The translations under genes and the position numbers were made by a program. 64,000 nucleotides of DNA, taken from IMG/VR virus record IMGVR_UViG_3300037583_000003, positions 29,183-93,182 of that record. One strand, given 5' to 3'. Of the stretch, positions 36,501 through 45,527 are shown one piece after another. The DNA is from a virus. Position 1 is the stretch's first letter, and every line of letters begins with the position of its first letter. Below the pieces are notes generated by a model. It did not search any database, had not been told where the DNA came from, and worked only from the letters and a program-made list of their open reading frames with translations.

Positions 36501-39500
36501 TGCTTCAAACAATGTATTAGCTACCTTAGTAACAGCAGGTGTGAACTCTGCCTTTATAAGGTTCAATCCTGTAGGCATGCTCACTCTATACACGTCACCT
36601 AGTGGTCTAGCCTTCTCACCTCTTACATTGTGAACCAGTAACGGTATACCTTTCTGTGCTACATCGTTATACAACCTAAAGCTAGCAACCTCACTTACTG
36701 CTGCATGCAGTTCCTCAACTTCTTCCTTAGTCAGTTTAACTCCACCTTCCTCGCTAAGCTTAGCCTTAGTCCCTAAGTCCTTCAACCTAGCTAGTAGAGA
36801 CTCTACTTCTACAACAGTGTCAGACTTAACCTTATCTGGTAACCTAGTTGAGCTATCTCCAGTGACTTCATCCATCGCTTCTTGATCCAACTGTAGCTGA
36901 TCTACATCAGAGGTATCAAAGTCATCCATACCAAAGTCTTCTGGATTAAACGTCTCAAAACTACTCATTATGTCAGCTATACTCTCACCATTAGTTTCAG
37001 TGGTAGGTACATCTTCATCTACTTCAAATACATCACCTAACTCACTAGCGTCAAAACTCATATTCCTAAAGTCATCTAGGTTTATTTCTCCACTATCTTC
37101 ACTGTTATCTACTTCATCATCAACAGTAGCCTCACTAACTTCAGTAGCCACTTCTTGCTCAACTTCCTTGTTAGCTTCCTGTGTACTCTCCTCTTTAACC
37201 TCAGTATCTACCTTCTCAGTAGTACTCTTAACTTCTTCCTTACCTACTCCTACTTCAGGTTCTTTATCCCCTTTAACAACAGCTCCTGCTTCTTTCCTTG
37301 CAGACTGCATCTTTCTTAGTTCTTTCTGGACATCAGCTATATTCTGGCCTTGCTCTGAGTCGTTAGTAGCTCCCTCTCTATACCCAGCTAACCTAGTAGA
37401 CAGTAGCTCCATAGACCTTACTTCACCAGCTATAGCTAGCACAGTACCATAGACACCGTAACCTACTTCTGGTTGGTTGTCTTCACTAAGTGCATTACCA
37501 GTTTTCAACATAGTCTCTATTACAGTATCGTACGCTACATAGTTCTTATTACCCGCATGTTCAAACTTATGTACTTTCTTCTTTGCAAGACTCTTGTAAC
37601 TTGCTTGTACTACCTTTAGTGCTCCTTCTCTATCTAACTCTTTTCTGTCCATTACCTCTGCTACTTGGCTATTTACCTCAGCCTCAACTTCCCTTATAGC
37701 AGACACGTACGATGCCAGTTTACCTTCCTGCATTGCTTGAAACCTAACTAGCTTCACAACACTCTCATTAAACAATCCTTCGTCAGCACTCTCAATTCCT
37801 TCCATCGCGCTATCATAGTATGTAAGGAATCCTTTACTACCTTTAGCAACATCATTAGAGACCTCAGACATACTCTTCCTAACCTCTCCAGCTTCTCTAG
37901 CCATAGATAGAGACAACTCACCAATACCTAAGTCCATGTCATCAGCCATGTCTGGTACTTGAGCCTTAGCAGTATCCACAATAGCTTTAAACTCAGTATC
38001 TGTTAGCCCATTAGCTGCTAACAGTTCTATAGTACTAGCTACTTTCCTTGCTTTATCTACATCAGCCATAGACGAACCGTATATAGCTCCTTCTTGCTCT
38101 TGTAGAACTTCTTTCAACCTGTTTATTGCAGCTACTTTAATTCTCTCTGAAGGTGCATTATCAATAAGATGCCTAAGCTTAGACTCTAGCGTAGGTACTT
38201 CACCACTAGTCTCAAACTCCTTAACTACCTCTTCTGAGGACTCTTGACTTCGTTTAACACTTACCTCTTGATCTTCTTTAGCTTCCCTATTCACTGACCT
38301 TTCTGTCTCTACACTAGACTTCTTATCCTTGTACTCTCTTAGTTGCTCTATAGCACCACTAGTAGACACACCAGTAACCTTCAAACCAGCACCTACAGCA
38401 GAGAATTGTAGTGAACCACCTGCACCTAGTCCTGCACCAGTGATACCCTTGATTACAGTCTCTTCATCTACTAACAGCTCTCCAGCTTCGTCTAGTACAC
38501 TAACAACAGTACCATTATCATCTATGTTTAGTTGCACATTAAGTACCTCTCCCATAGCTTGTATATACTCTTGTCCAGCTTCCTTACCCATGTTACCTGC
38601 TAGACCTGCTGCTACACCTAACCCCTTAACTACTAGCCCTACTCTTCCTTCTCTTGGTAGTGAAGGTATAGGTATTGCTTTCATAGCGCCAACTAGCTCC
38701 TGTACTGCTAGTGGAGACTTTATAATACTAGTCATAGCTAACCTGTCCAATCCACCCATAGCTACGTTAGTTATCATTATGGTAGACACTTTCATAATAG
38801 ACGGGTCAGAGTTATGAACTTCTTTATATTCATCTACCTCATTGTTAGTCTGTCCAGCTGCCCACTGAAGTAACCCAGCTGACTTCTGCAACACTTCCGT
38901 ACCTTTCTTGAACGTACTAATAGCTTCATGTCCAGTTTTAGCTGCTTTAGTTACTCCTAACCAAGGAATAAACATAGCAGCTACTGTTGCAATACTCTCA
39001 GCACCTAGCTCTGGGGTTACACCTTCCCACACCAACTTAGCTACATCAGCTAACTTGACTTCTGAATCATCATCGTTCATACCCTTATATATACGTTCAG
39101 CTAGTATCCCAGCCTTCCTGCTGGCCTCTTCACTAAATCTAGGATTATAGCTAAACGTATCGTTAACCATTTTAGCTTTCTCTTCTTTAGTACCTATGTC
39201 CCATAACCCTGTAGCGTCACCTACCCAATCAGCGAAATCAACCACAGCTACCTTAGCGAGTGTACCTACTGCTGCTTTACCAGTGTTCAATGCTCTTCCT
39301 AGTACTCCCATAGTCTCTAACTCAGCTTCATGCCTCTGATCTCTATAGTAGTCACCACTAGAGACTTCCTTACTGCCAGCTGTACCACTAGACCCATTAC
39401 CTAGAGCTAGTACATCTTTCATCTCACTACTATACCTATTGGCAGCACTAGTAGAGTCCATAAACTCACTAGCGTAGTCCAACCTAGACTGGTAGATTGC

Positions 39501-40829
39501 TCTTACCTGTTCTTCTACACTTGCGTCATTACCTAAACCATTTAGTGCTTTACTCAGTATTTGCCTGTTACCCTTATAACTATGTTGCACTGACTGTGAC
39601 CATAGAGCTTCTTGTATCATTCTGTCACTAGTATCTAACCCTAGAGACTCACCTAACTGCTTAACTGGCTCATAGTGAGACTCTGCTATAAACTCCTTCT
39701 GAGCTACTTCTAGCTTATCTCCAAACTTACCTACTACCTTGTTGTACTGCGTATTAAACTCATCAGATCCAGGTTTCATACCCTTGAAGAACTTAGAGAA
39801 CCTACTACCTTGGTCAGACTCTAAGAACTTACTCATAGTCCCTGCATCACTAGCTATCTGGTAGTTACCGTAACTAACACCTCCAGCATCACCAATACCA
39901 CTACTGATAGTACCTACCCCACCAGTACCACTTTCATACTTATTAGCTATAGAGCCTAGTTCGCTGGTCTTGTTTCTAACTTTAGAGTATCCAGATAACC
40001 CTAGGAACTCCTTATACAGTTCACCCTTATTGAATTCTGGGTCATCCCTAGAGTCACCGAAAAATCCCTCAGTGCTCTTATACATTTCAGTTGGGCTAGA
40101 TCCAAGTAACGCTTTTAACCTATTGTACTCACCACTATTACCAACCTCTCTACGAGCAACCCTATCAGCTAGTGCTGAGTCCCTACCATGACCTAGTTTC
40201 TCTAGAGTCTTAGCTACACCCTTAGGTAGGAATAGCTCGAACTGCTTGTCATTCAGATCTACACCACCAACTCCTGGAGCTTCACCATAAGATCTACCTC
40301 CTTTCCACAGGTTATCTACACCCTCGTTCAATGCTCTCTTAGGTTGATACCTGTAATCAGAGTCTCCTAGGTCAGCTCTAGATATTCCAGGTTTAATCCA
40401 GTCATCACCACCTTTACCTCCATAACCGTAGAATATAGAGTAGTCATCCATATCCCCAGTGAACTCTTCCATCTCACCTTTACTATTCTTTGTAACAAAC
40501 TTATCCCCAGACTTGTACACACCTAGGTCGTTAACAGACTGCCCTAACAGATACTGGTACTGGTTATCTTCCAATGAGTTAGCTATCTTATTTCCATAAT
40601 GGTCTTCAAACCTACCGTCATCAGATACTAACCTTTCATTCTCGCCATTAGGCTTAGTCTCATCTACCCAACTAGGGGTAACTACATTACCTAACCTCTC
40701 AAGCTTCCTCTGCTTAGCACTAGCAAGTGTATCTACCTTTGTAGGTGTAGTTGTAGGAGTGAAGTCAGGAGTGTAGTTAAACTGGTCTTCTGTAAGTCCT
40801 AGGTCGTTAGCTGTAAATTCTCTGCTCAT
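33501..40829 (-). CDS. Virion-encapsidated RNA polymerase, N4 gp50-like, with lysozyme-like domain
   Basis: A 2442-residue protein, the largest here. Polymerase motifs: motif A VVEIDGLTNG (Asp1937); motif B RNIMKTPVMIFNYG (Arg2046, Lys2050, Tyr2058; Rx3Kx7YG); motif C VHDAAVLG (Asp2297). Distances (109 and 251) resemble those of N4 mini-vRNAP (107 and 285, from memory). It ends 145 residues after motif C. Residues ~290-465 hold a lysozyme/transglycosylase-like domain: KYESG with Glu299, GIGDAGGVSYGNYQ, then helices. Hydrophobic segments around 600-900 may help pass the membrane. Middle part is acidic and probably disordered (~1200-1330). It would be injected with the DNA and transcribe early genes. 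Confidence 0.9.
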   Translation of the reverse strand: MSREFTANDLGLTEDQFNYTPDFTPTTTPTKVDTLASAKQRKLERLGNVVTPSWVDETKPNGENERLVSDDGRFEDHYGNKIANSLEDNQYQYLLGQSVNDLGVYKSGDKFVTKNSKGEMEEFTGDMDDYSIFYGYGGKGGDDWIKPGISRADLGDSDYRYQPKRALNEGVDNLWKGGRSYGEAPGVGGVDLNDKQFELFLPKGVAKTLEKLGHGRDSALADRVARREVGNSGEYNRLKALLGSSPTEMYKSTEGFFGDSRDDPEFNKGELYKEFLGLSGYSKVRNKTSELGSIANKYESGTGGVGTISSGIGDAGGVSYGNYQIASDAGTMSKFLESDQGSRFSKFFKGMKPGSDEFNTQYNKVVGKFGDKLEVAQKEFIAESHYEPVKQLGESLGLDTSDRMIQEALWSQSVQHSYKGNRQILSKALNGLGNDASVEEQVRAIYQSRLDYASEFMDSTSAANRYSSEMKDVLALGNGSSGTAGSKEVSSGDYYRDQRHEAELETMGVLGRALNTGKAAVGTLAKVAVVDFADWVGDATGLWDIGTKEEKAKMVNDTFSYNPRFSEEASRKAGILAERIYKGMNDDDSEVKLADVAKLVWEGVTPELGAESIATVAAMFIPWLGVTKAAKTGHEAISTFKKGTEVLQKSAGLLQWAAGQTNNEVDEYKEVHNSDPSIMKVSTIMITNVAMGGLDRLAMTSIIKSPLAVQELVGAMKAIPIPSLPREGRVGLVVKGLGVAAGLAGNMGKEAGQEYIQAMGEVLNVQLNIDDNGTVVSVLDEAGELLVDEETVIKGITGAGLGAGGSLQFSAVGAGLKVTGVSTSGAIEQLREYKDKKSSVETERSVNREAKEDQEVSVKRSQESSEEVVKEFETSGEVPTLESKLRHLIDNAPSERIKVAAINRLKEVLQEQEGAIYGSSMADVDKARKVASTIELLAANGLTDTEFKAIVDTAKAQVPDMADDMDLGIGELSLSMAREAGEVRKSMSEVSNDVAKGSKGFLTYYDSAMEGIESADEGLFNESVVKLVRFQAMQEGKLASYVSAIREVEAEVNSQVAEVMDRKELDREGALKVVQASYKSLAKKKVHKFEHAGNKNYVAYDTVIETMLKTGNALSEDNQPEVGYGVYGTVLAIAGEVRSMELLSTRLAGYREGATNDSEQGQNIADVQKELRKMQSARKEAGAVVKGDKEPEVGVGKEEVKSTTEKVDTEVKEESTQEANKEVEQEVATEVSEATVDDEVDNSEDSGEINLDDFRNMSFDASELGDVFEVDEDVPTTETNGESIADIMSSFETFNPEDFGMDDFDTSDVDQLQLDQEAMDEVTGDSSTRLPDKVKSDTVVEVESLLARLKDLGTKAKLSEEGGVKLTKEEVEELHAAVSEVASFRLYNDVAQKGIPLLVHNVRGEKARPLGDVYRVSMPTGLNLIKAEFTPAVTKVANTLFEAIKVPNRKTGYDGQGVIGIADLKKNPALAYLYKPTVDFGDDSKVVVSKKLKERNSGDYSNTSVADEMNANTVVAIEAGVLQYMSENAVNLVKRRTLDEATELLGVTKDDDAGAPIAAYVLKHGGGLMKFEADSLGAVIVKNLGITKGEETTDTEMAMLVTSFGNIGLVYAAKAGLIHDFTQQQVVGEQITKLPMGNDASDTSGSVLIKPTDQYFESRKATLTRMIELENQFSISIDSSRNYKVVKPKEKTKAPVKNNPYTVANPRQVKALNKLESIGYKVNDGVQALRGILGEATKSSLMKAIGYKEYAEGDKSVSYDERDAQRSRNIEIKNNVEAMLELLTNDGDTEVFFEWFLTKAGRYQLDSSKVNPQNDKQLARWLVTASATRVQLSKSTINEFMSDGNTSNLSDEDVMFLYGIVQAFDGSKLADGIAIDKNNQSKILAQARKIIGSSIEDQQEAALVSDHLGHAALAIANIEKLLDGNEEFGSTMVVEIDGLTNGFSYKVMQTPTGNAKKWLFKVGLIAEDKISHMSMNEMDRAKENDVYLEGGSVLASKVGQLSEVGMKSTVNPNDPEKSIEVDVSPIDVAWDRLGLTSDLTVSKGLRNIMKTPVMIFNYGAGLFKIVDDVISGEKEVMVAGLLEVGRDGNYVVTDKQLREVAGGGSTQQEDTNWIVEARAELTEKSLDSLSELDAVLTNYLEAKYKVEFIETLDEVFGDYLIMNKAMSELSEQVFAVFKKEYDKEVDKIGLKVTSSDKNGIVKKLIESGLAPAIDTASSTSAKDKLFLYQRALDKDVHTETSKIELTGDREFLTTSLLARGFRSPGASALVLPVQTSDGNTMGQSLVDSDKGFLSVHDAAVLGIGQMGEINILNKNWYEDVRQYTPAEALLDMGTKAYELSGSEKLQEAVGKLEVFVDDVRARRKELFSTTARAGQFVGPIGSAYEVTPDVIRDRNRKAVKKEYNALVESLVKLGSKEDGIAIRKLFDSSVLKKKLDKAGDCL

Positions 40830-40872
40830 GGTAGGTATCCGTATATTATTTGTATCTGTTTAATTTTAACAC

Positions 40873-40905
40873 AAAAAAGCACCTAGTACCCTAGGGTAGT
40901 AGATG
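40873..40905 (-). terminator. Intrinsic terminator upstream of the vRNAP gene
   Basis: Read on the - strand, GCA-CTACTACCCT pairs with AGGGTACTAG-TGC (one mismatch, small bulge), followed by TTTTTT. It lies in the 108-nt gap between the 501-aa virion gene and the vRNAP gene, so it should stop or reduce transcription entering the vRNAP pair from upstream late genes. No strong promoter is visible between it and the vRNAP start. Confidence 0.75.
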
Positions 40906-40937
40906 CAATTGCCTATACTTATGTAACTTTACTTTAA

Positions 40938-42443
40938 CTACTGGTATAACCTACCGAAGTACAGCTTAACTAGGTCAGGTCTAATAGGTGCTAGTACTTG
41001 CATGGCTATTTCAACCATTCTCTTATCACCAGAGTTAACAGCATTAATAGCTAGTTCAGTAGCTTCCTTACTACCTAGACTAGCATAGTCAACCATATCA
41101 GTGTACACGTCTTTATCGGACTGTACTGGCTCTTCTTGTACTCTAGGTCTAGGTACACTAGTAGTAACTTGAGAAGCAACTTGAGGAGCAACCAGCTTAC
41201 CGACATCAGACATAGTATCTACTTCAGGTACTAGCTCCCTAGCAGGGACATTGTAACTACCCATAGCTTCCCTTCCCATATCAGACAGTAGCTCACTAGT
41301 GTTTCTAGACTTAACATTTTTCATACCAGTTATAGCTTTTAACAGCTTAGGGTCATTTATCTTAGCTTGCATACCTTCTAGTGTTTTTCTGGCTGAGGTA
41401 TTGTACTTTTTAGGACTCTTACGCATGTCTTCTATAATTACCGATAGTTCATCTGCTGTCTCAAAGTTCATATCGTTATCCCATGAACCTAGAGTGAAGG
41501 AGTTCTGTAACGCTCTAAGAATCTCTTTAGGTGTAGGCTTTGATTTAGTACCATCAGGGTTACGTATTGTAGTTTCAGCTACAGAATTAACAGCACTAAT
41601 AGTCTCACCCCTATCCCAGTCTAGACTCCATGATTCATCAGGTAGTACCTTGTTGATGTACTCGTTAATATCACTCTTAGTAGTCTTATCGCCTTTATCT
41701 GAGATCTTCTTATCAAACTGCTTAGATACAGCTAGAGCGTCTTTAAACTGCTCTTTGAACACCTTACGTGTATACTTTAGATTATCTACTCTCTGCTTAA
41801 GTTCCGTATTCACTTCCTTAACACCAGCTCTTTCGTCAGTTACCATTTCCTTCTTGGTGGTATACGGCTCAGAATAATTATCAGCCATAGCTTTAGCTTG
41901 TTTAGCATCACCAGTTTTCTCCATAACATCAGAGTACACTTGACTATAAGCACTCCCTTTAGTAGGTTCTAATCTACCCATCCCTTCTGACACTTTAACA
42001 GTCAGATTCTTCATATCTTGATTGAACTGGCCTAGTATCTTAGGGTTAGCTTCAAGCTCAGACAGACTAATACCATCAGACTTATCTGTCTTTAACCCAT
42101 ACGAACTCATCAGATCCCTTATCGGGTCACTAGCAGCTTCTGAGAAGGCTTTAAGTGCAGGAGTATCTATACCTTGACCACCTAGCTTACCGAACTCAGG
42201 TGTATAGTTTCTCTGGAACTCTGTAGCTATCTGCTCACCCTCGAACTGTGTAGCCCTTTGATCTGCTGCAACTTGAGCACGATCATTGGTTAACTCCCAC
42301 CTTCTGTCTGCTTCAGCCTGAGTTACTTTCCTATCCTCACCATCTAAGTACTTCAAGTAAAGACTACCTGCGTTGTCTAAACCTTTCTGTAACCCAGCTA
42401 AAGGATTTACTATAGAACCTACGTTAACCTTAGTACGTGACAT
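40938..42443 (-). CDS. Internal virion protein (501 aa)
   Basis: A 501-residue hydrophilic, mainly helical protein without a recognised enzyme motif. The N terminus (VGSIVNPLAGLQKGLDNAG) resembles the start of podophage internal or ejection proteins. Long Lys/Glu/Asp helices follow. Located between the 111-aa gene and the vRNAP gene, where N4 carries structural proteins gp51-gp53, it probably is ejected with vRNAP or forms part of the neck. ATG preceded by an AAGGATGGATT ribosome site. Confidence 0.65.
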   Translation of the reverse strand: MSRTKVNVGSIVNPLAGLQKGLDNAGSLYLKYLDGEDRKVTQAEADRRWELTNDRAQVAADQRATQFEGEQIATEFQRNYTPEFGKLGGQGIDTPALKAFSEAASDPIRDLMSSYGLKTDKSDGISLSELEANPKILGQFNQDMKNLTVKVSEGMGRLEPTKGSAYSQVYSDVMEKTGDAKQAKAMADNYSEPYTTKKEMVTDERAGVKEVNTELKQRVDNLKYTRKVFKEQFKDALAVSKQFDKKISDKGDKTTKSDINEYINKVLPDESWSLDWDRGETISAVNSVAETTIRNPDGTKSKPTPKEILRALQNSFTLGSWDNDMNFETADELSVIIEDMRKSPKKYNTSARKTLEGMQAKINDPKLLKAITGMKNVKSRNTSELLSDMGREAMGSYNVPARELVPEVDTMSDVGKLVAPQVASQVTTSVPRPRVQEEPVQSDKDVYTDMVDYASLGSKEATELAINAVNSGDKRMVEIAMQVLAPIRPDLVKLYFGRLYQ

Positions 42444-42452
42444 AATCCATCC

Positions 42453-42788
42453 TTATACGTTAGCTACAGGTGCTTTAAATGCAGCACTTATATTCCTACG
42501 ATTCTGCATAGTCTCAGCAGCAAACTTACGATTCTGTTTAAGACCCTTAAGCTGTTCTTCCATCACTGGCTTCTGTTGTAGGTAACTAGCAAGACCTAAT
42601 CCTAGTTGACCTAACCCTAGAGCACCACTAACAAAACCCTTATTAGTTAAGGTATCTTTATTCTGATCCCACCAACTTAACTCAGCTTTAGGCTCAACAG
42701 CACTATAACCGGGTTTGAATGGTACAGTAGCCTGACTACTAGTTAACAAGCTACCTAGTCCTAGTTGTCCCATATAATCTTCTGACAT
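42453..42788 (-). CDS. Small virion protein with Gly-rich hydrophobic segment
   Basis: A 111-residue protein with a central Gly/Leu-rich stretch FVSGALGLGQLGLGLASYL (~residues 52-70) followed by a Lys/Arg/Gln helix. The pattern (short hydrophobic patch, then basic coiled helix) recalls small ejection proteins such as T7 gp14. AGGAGAA lies 3-6 nt before the ATG. The stop is 9 nt from the next start, so the pair is co-translated. Confidence 0.6.
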   Translation of the reverse strand: MSEDYMGQLGLGSLLTSSQATVPFKPGYSAVEPKAELSWWDQNKDTLTNKGFVSGALGLGQLGLGLASYLQQKPVMEEQLKGLKQNRKFAAETMQNRRNISAAFKAPVANV

Positions 42789-42808
42789 ATATTTCTCCTA
42801 TTTACTCT

Positions 42809-42823
42809 ATTATAACATAACCT
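42809..42823 (-). promoter_or_regulatory. Putative late promoter -10 box (AGGT-N5-TATAAT)
   Basis: On the - strand AGGTTATGTTATAAT lies about 21 nt before the start of the 111-aa gene. The TATAAT is a perfect -10 box; no good -35 is present. The AGGT just upstream is shared with other late gaps in this arm. Confidence 0.4.
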
Positions 42824-44661
42824 TAACTATTATCAGCTAGCCTTAATGCACTTACAGTACTAGCTTGTATATTGCCTGAGTGGAACTTAGTTGCCCACCT
42901 CTCATAAGGCCTATCAAACTGACCAGCATATATAGACCAATCAGCTTGCATGGGTCTAAAGTTAGCAACATTTATATTCATCAGTAAATCATTAACCTTA
43001 GTTTGTTCCCTAGTGTATTCAGCGTTATCCCGTTTGAGATCTTTTATCTCACTAGCTAGAGACCTTAGCTCATTCTTCTGGTAAGAGTCAAACACATAAC
43101 CAACCATCTTTATTATTTGCTGGGAACTTATGTCAGTAACCTTACTACTAAGTAACTCAGTGAAGTTACCTTTAACTCCTTCCCATACCATACGATTAAA
43201 CTCTTTCTCTACTAGGTCTATAGCCACATCATTAACCATGTCACTCATAACTTCCGTAGTTACGTTAGTAGCTGATTCCTCTAGTGCTGCCTTGATTGAT
43301 GACTTAGCTACTGTCCTACCTCCCTCAAGAGCAGTCCTACCTATAGCTGAGTATATACTACCTACTATAGATACAATACCTGCTATCTGGATAAGAGGAT
43401 TCATACCCTTTAGGAACTTACTGAACCCCATAGCTGCTTCCTCATAACCCATACTGTATAGAGCAGCTGTTGCTGTTGACATTACAAGTGTAGCTACCGT
43501 AACAGCCGTAGCTAAAGCCGTAATAGCTGTATACGCACCAGCTCCTACTTTTGCACCCCAACCCCATGTAACTATAACTACTATAACGAATACTATAAAC
43601 GCTACTATCTTCCAAGATCCTGAATCCTTCTCTCTGTAACCTGAGTCTATAGCACTACTTATTAGTTGTATCCTATCCTTTAGTTTAACGTCTCCATTTG
43701 TTAGGGCAGATACTTTCATGTAGTACTTTCTATCACTTACAGTCCATATACTTCCATCTATAGACGTAGGGTGAGGAGTGTACACAGGACCACTTATGAA
43801 GTTACCTGAAGTCACTACTGAAGCTAGACTACCTCTAACGTCTACTACGTTACTATTAGTCGAACTACTATTAAAGTCTGTAGCTATCCGTTCGACTACG
43901 TCTGTAGTTGCACTAAAATTCGTATAAGGTACTGTTATGTAAGCTGTGTAACCTTTCGTTAGTATACCTACGTCTACGGTCTCAAGCGACAGAGAGTCTT
44001 GAATGAACCTATCTATAGTTCCTGGTACTTCAACTAGTGTAGTAACTACCCTATCTATAGTGTATGGTACATCTGTACTACCTAGTATGTACTTAGTTAG
44101 TGCATCCTTATATACATCAGAGGGATTACCACTAGTAACCCTTTCTGTATTCCACATTGACGAGTATCTACCAGCAAACTCAGCTATAAGTCCTGCTTGA
44201 TCACTTACAGGCGAAGTAAACACTACAGGTGTAACACTAGGTTTCTCCCATTGTCGTATTTTAGGGTCAATTGCACCCATTACGGTTAACTCAAGCTGGA
44301 TGCTATGTCCTGCTGGTACAGATCCTGTACTATCCCACATAAGTTTATCTAAGTTACTAGACACAATACCTGCTGTCATACCACTAGTACTAGCCTTTAC
44401 AGGGTTTAACCATAACCATGCGCTCTTAACTCCCTTCATCCTAGGGTTTTTTAACTGATCCCATGACTTCAGTAACATAGCTAACCTTTTGAAATTAGCT
44501 CTTTGTCTATAAGTCTTAAAGAAATAGTTCCTGTGTATTAGAACTGTATGACCATTCACAGTAGTTGTACCCCAGTACTTTATAAACTTCCTGATGTAAG
44601 CTAGCTCTGTTAGGTACTTACCTACTATGAGAGGTTCTAAGTCTGGGTGAGGTTTCTTCAT
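42823..44661 (-). CDS. Virion protein with central membrane segments (612 aa)
   Basis: A 612-residue protein. The first ~330 residues are soluble and beta-rich; then come strong hydrophobic segments (WKIVAFIVFVIVVIVTWGWG; ITALATAVTVATLVMSTATAAL; LIQIAGIVSIVGSIYSAI), and a charged helical C terminus. Such a mix in a late gene suggests an ejected protein that inserts in the host envelope or lines the DNA path. The start overlaps the preceding gene by 1 nt. I cannot assign it to a named N4 protein with confidence; gp52 is the positional candidate. Confidence 0.65.
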   Translation of the reverse strand: MKKPHPDLEPLIVGKYLTELAYIRKFIKYWGTTTVNGHTVLIHRNYFFKTYRQRANFKRLAMLLKSWDQLKNPRMKGVKSAWLWLNPVKASTSGMTAGIVSSNLDKLMWDSTGSVPAGHSIQLELTVMGAIDPKIRQWEKPSVTPVVFTSPVSDQAGLIAEFAGRYSSMWNTERVTSGNPSDVYKDALTKYILGSTDVPYTIDRVVTTLVEVPGTIDRFIQDSLSLETVDVGILTKGYTAYITVPYTNFSATTDVVERIATDFNSSSTNSNVVDVRGSLASVVTSGNFISGPVYTPHPTSIDGSIWTVSDRKYYMKVSALTNGDVKLKDRIQLISSAIDSGYREKDSGSWKIVAFIVFVIVVIVTWGWGAKVGAGAYTAITALATAVTVATLVMSTATAALYSMGYEEAAMGFSKFLKGMNPLIQIAGIVSIVGSIYSAIGRTALEGGRTVAKSSIKAALEESATNVTTEVMSDMVNDVAIDLVEKEFNRMVWEGVKGNFTELLSSKVTDISSQQIIKMVGYVFDSYQKNELRSLASEIKDLKRDNAEYTREQTKVNDLLMNINVANFRPMQADWSIYAGQFDRPYERWATKFHSGNIQASTVSALRLADNS

Positions 44662-45512
44662 CAGTAAGGCTTAGATGCTAAGTTTAGCTTGTTTGCAGCT
44701 GAGTTTATTGTACCTAACAACTGGTCACCAGTACCTCCACCGCCGAATGGGTCATACTCACCTGCTAACGCTGTACCTAACATACTAGCTGCTCCACTAA
44801 GAGCACTAGCCCAAGCGTTATATGAGTAACCGTTAGCTTGTTCCTTAGCTATAATCTCTTGTACATCACTTAGTGTAGGAGTACTACCATGGGTCTTAGA
44901 TACACCACTCAACCCACCATCAGCTAGTGTGAACGTGTAACTACCGTAGTTCCTATAGGTATCAGCTACGACCTTGTGTATAGCTGCTTGACTCTCAGTC
45001 TTCTTAGAATCCAACAGTATACCTTCTTTACCAGCGTTAGTTATACCCACACCTAGCAGTCTAGTCTCCTCATACATCTTACCTGTATCAGTCAAACTAG
45101 CGAGCTTACCGTTCAGTATTGTAGGTGTACCATATGTCCTAACTACTTGTGCTTGCATAGCTATAACTTCTTCAAGCATCTTGTTCACTTGTGCTTCTTT
45201 AAGTAGTACTTCGTGATCTAGTATATCTAGTTTTCTAGCTAGTTCCAGCTTAGCTAGTGCTACATCTTTCTCTTTAGCTGCCCATTGTAGAGCTGTAGAC
45301 ATACTAGCTGTAACAACTGATTGGTTAGCTGCTGTAAGTACACCACTTATGATTTTAGTCTTATCAGTGGAGCTTAAGCTATGCTCTTTGAATAACTCGT
45401 CTAGAGTTTCTTTCGTCCTTATGTACAAGCTTTCACTACCTAGAGACTCTTTGATTAGTGCTCTATACTTACTCGTTACGTCTAGCTCTGTTTCTACTGT
45501 AATTGTTGCCAT
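44661..45512 (-). CDS. Virion protein, positional match to N4 gp54 (~30 kDa)
   Basis: A 283-residue protein: N-terminal ~120 residues are helical and charged (ALAKLELARKLDILDHEVLLKEAQ pattern), the C terminus is Gly/Ala/Ser-rich (SALSGAASMLGTALAG, FGGGGTG). Similar proteins lie between tail/decoration genes and the vRNAP in N4-like phages. No catalytic motif. GGAAAT precedes the ATG by a few bases. Function: structural, inferred from context. Confidence 0.62.
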   Translation of the reverse strand: MATITVETELDVTSKYRALIKESLGSESLYIRTKETLDELFKEHSLSSTDKTKIISGVLTAANQSVVTASMSTALQWAAKEKDVALAKLELARKLDILDHEVLLKEAQVNKMLEEVIAMQAQVVRTYGTPTILNGKLASLTDTGKMYEETRLLGVGITNAGKEGILLDSKKTESQAAIHKVVADTYRNYGSYTFTLADGGLSGVSKTHGSTPTLSDVQEIIAKEQANGYSYNAWASALSGAASMLGTALAGEYDPFGGGGTGDQLLGTINSAANKLNLASKPY

Positions 45513-45527
45513 GTTAATTTCCTATTG

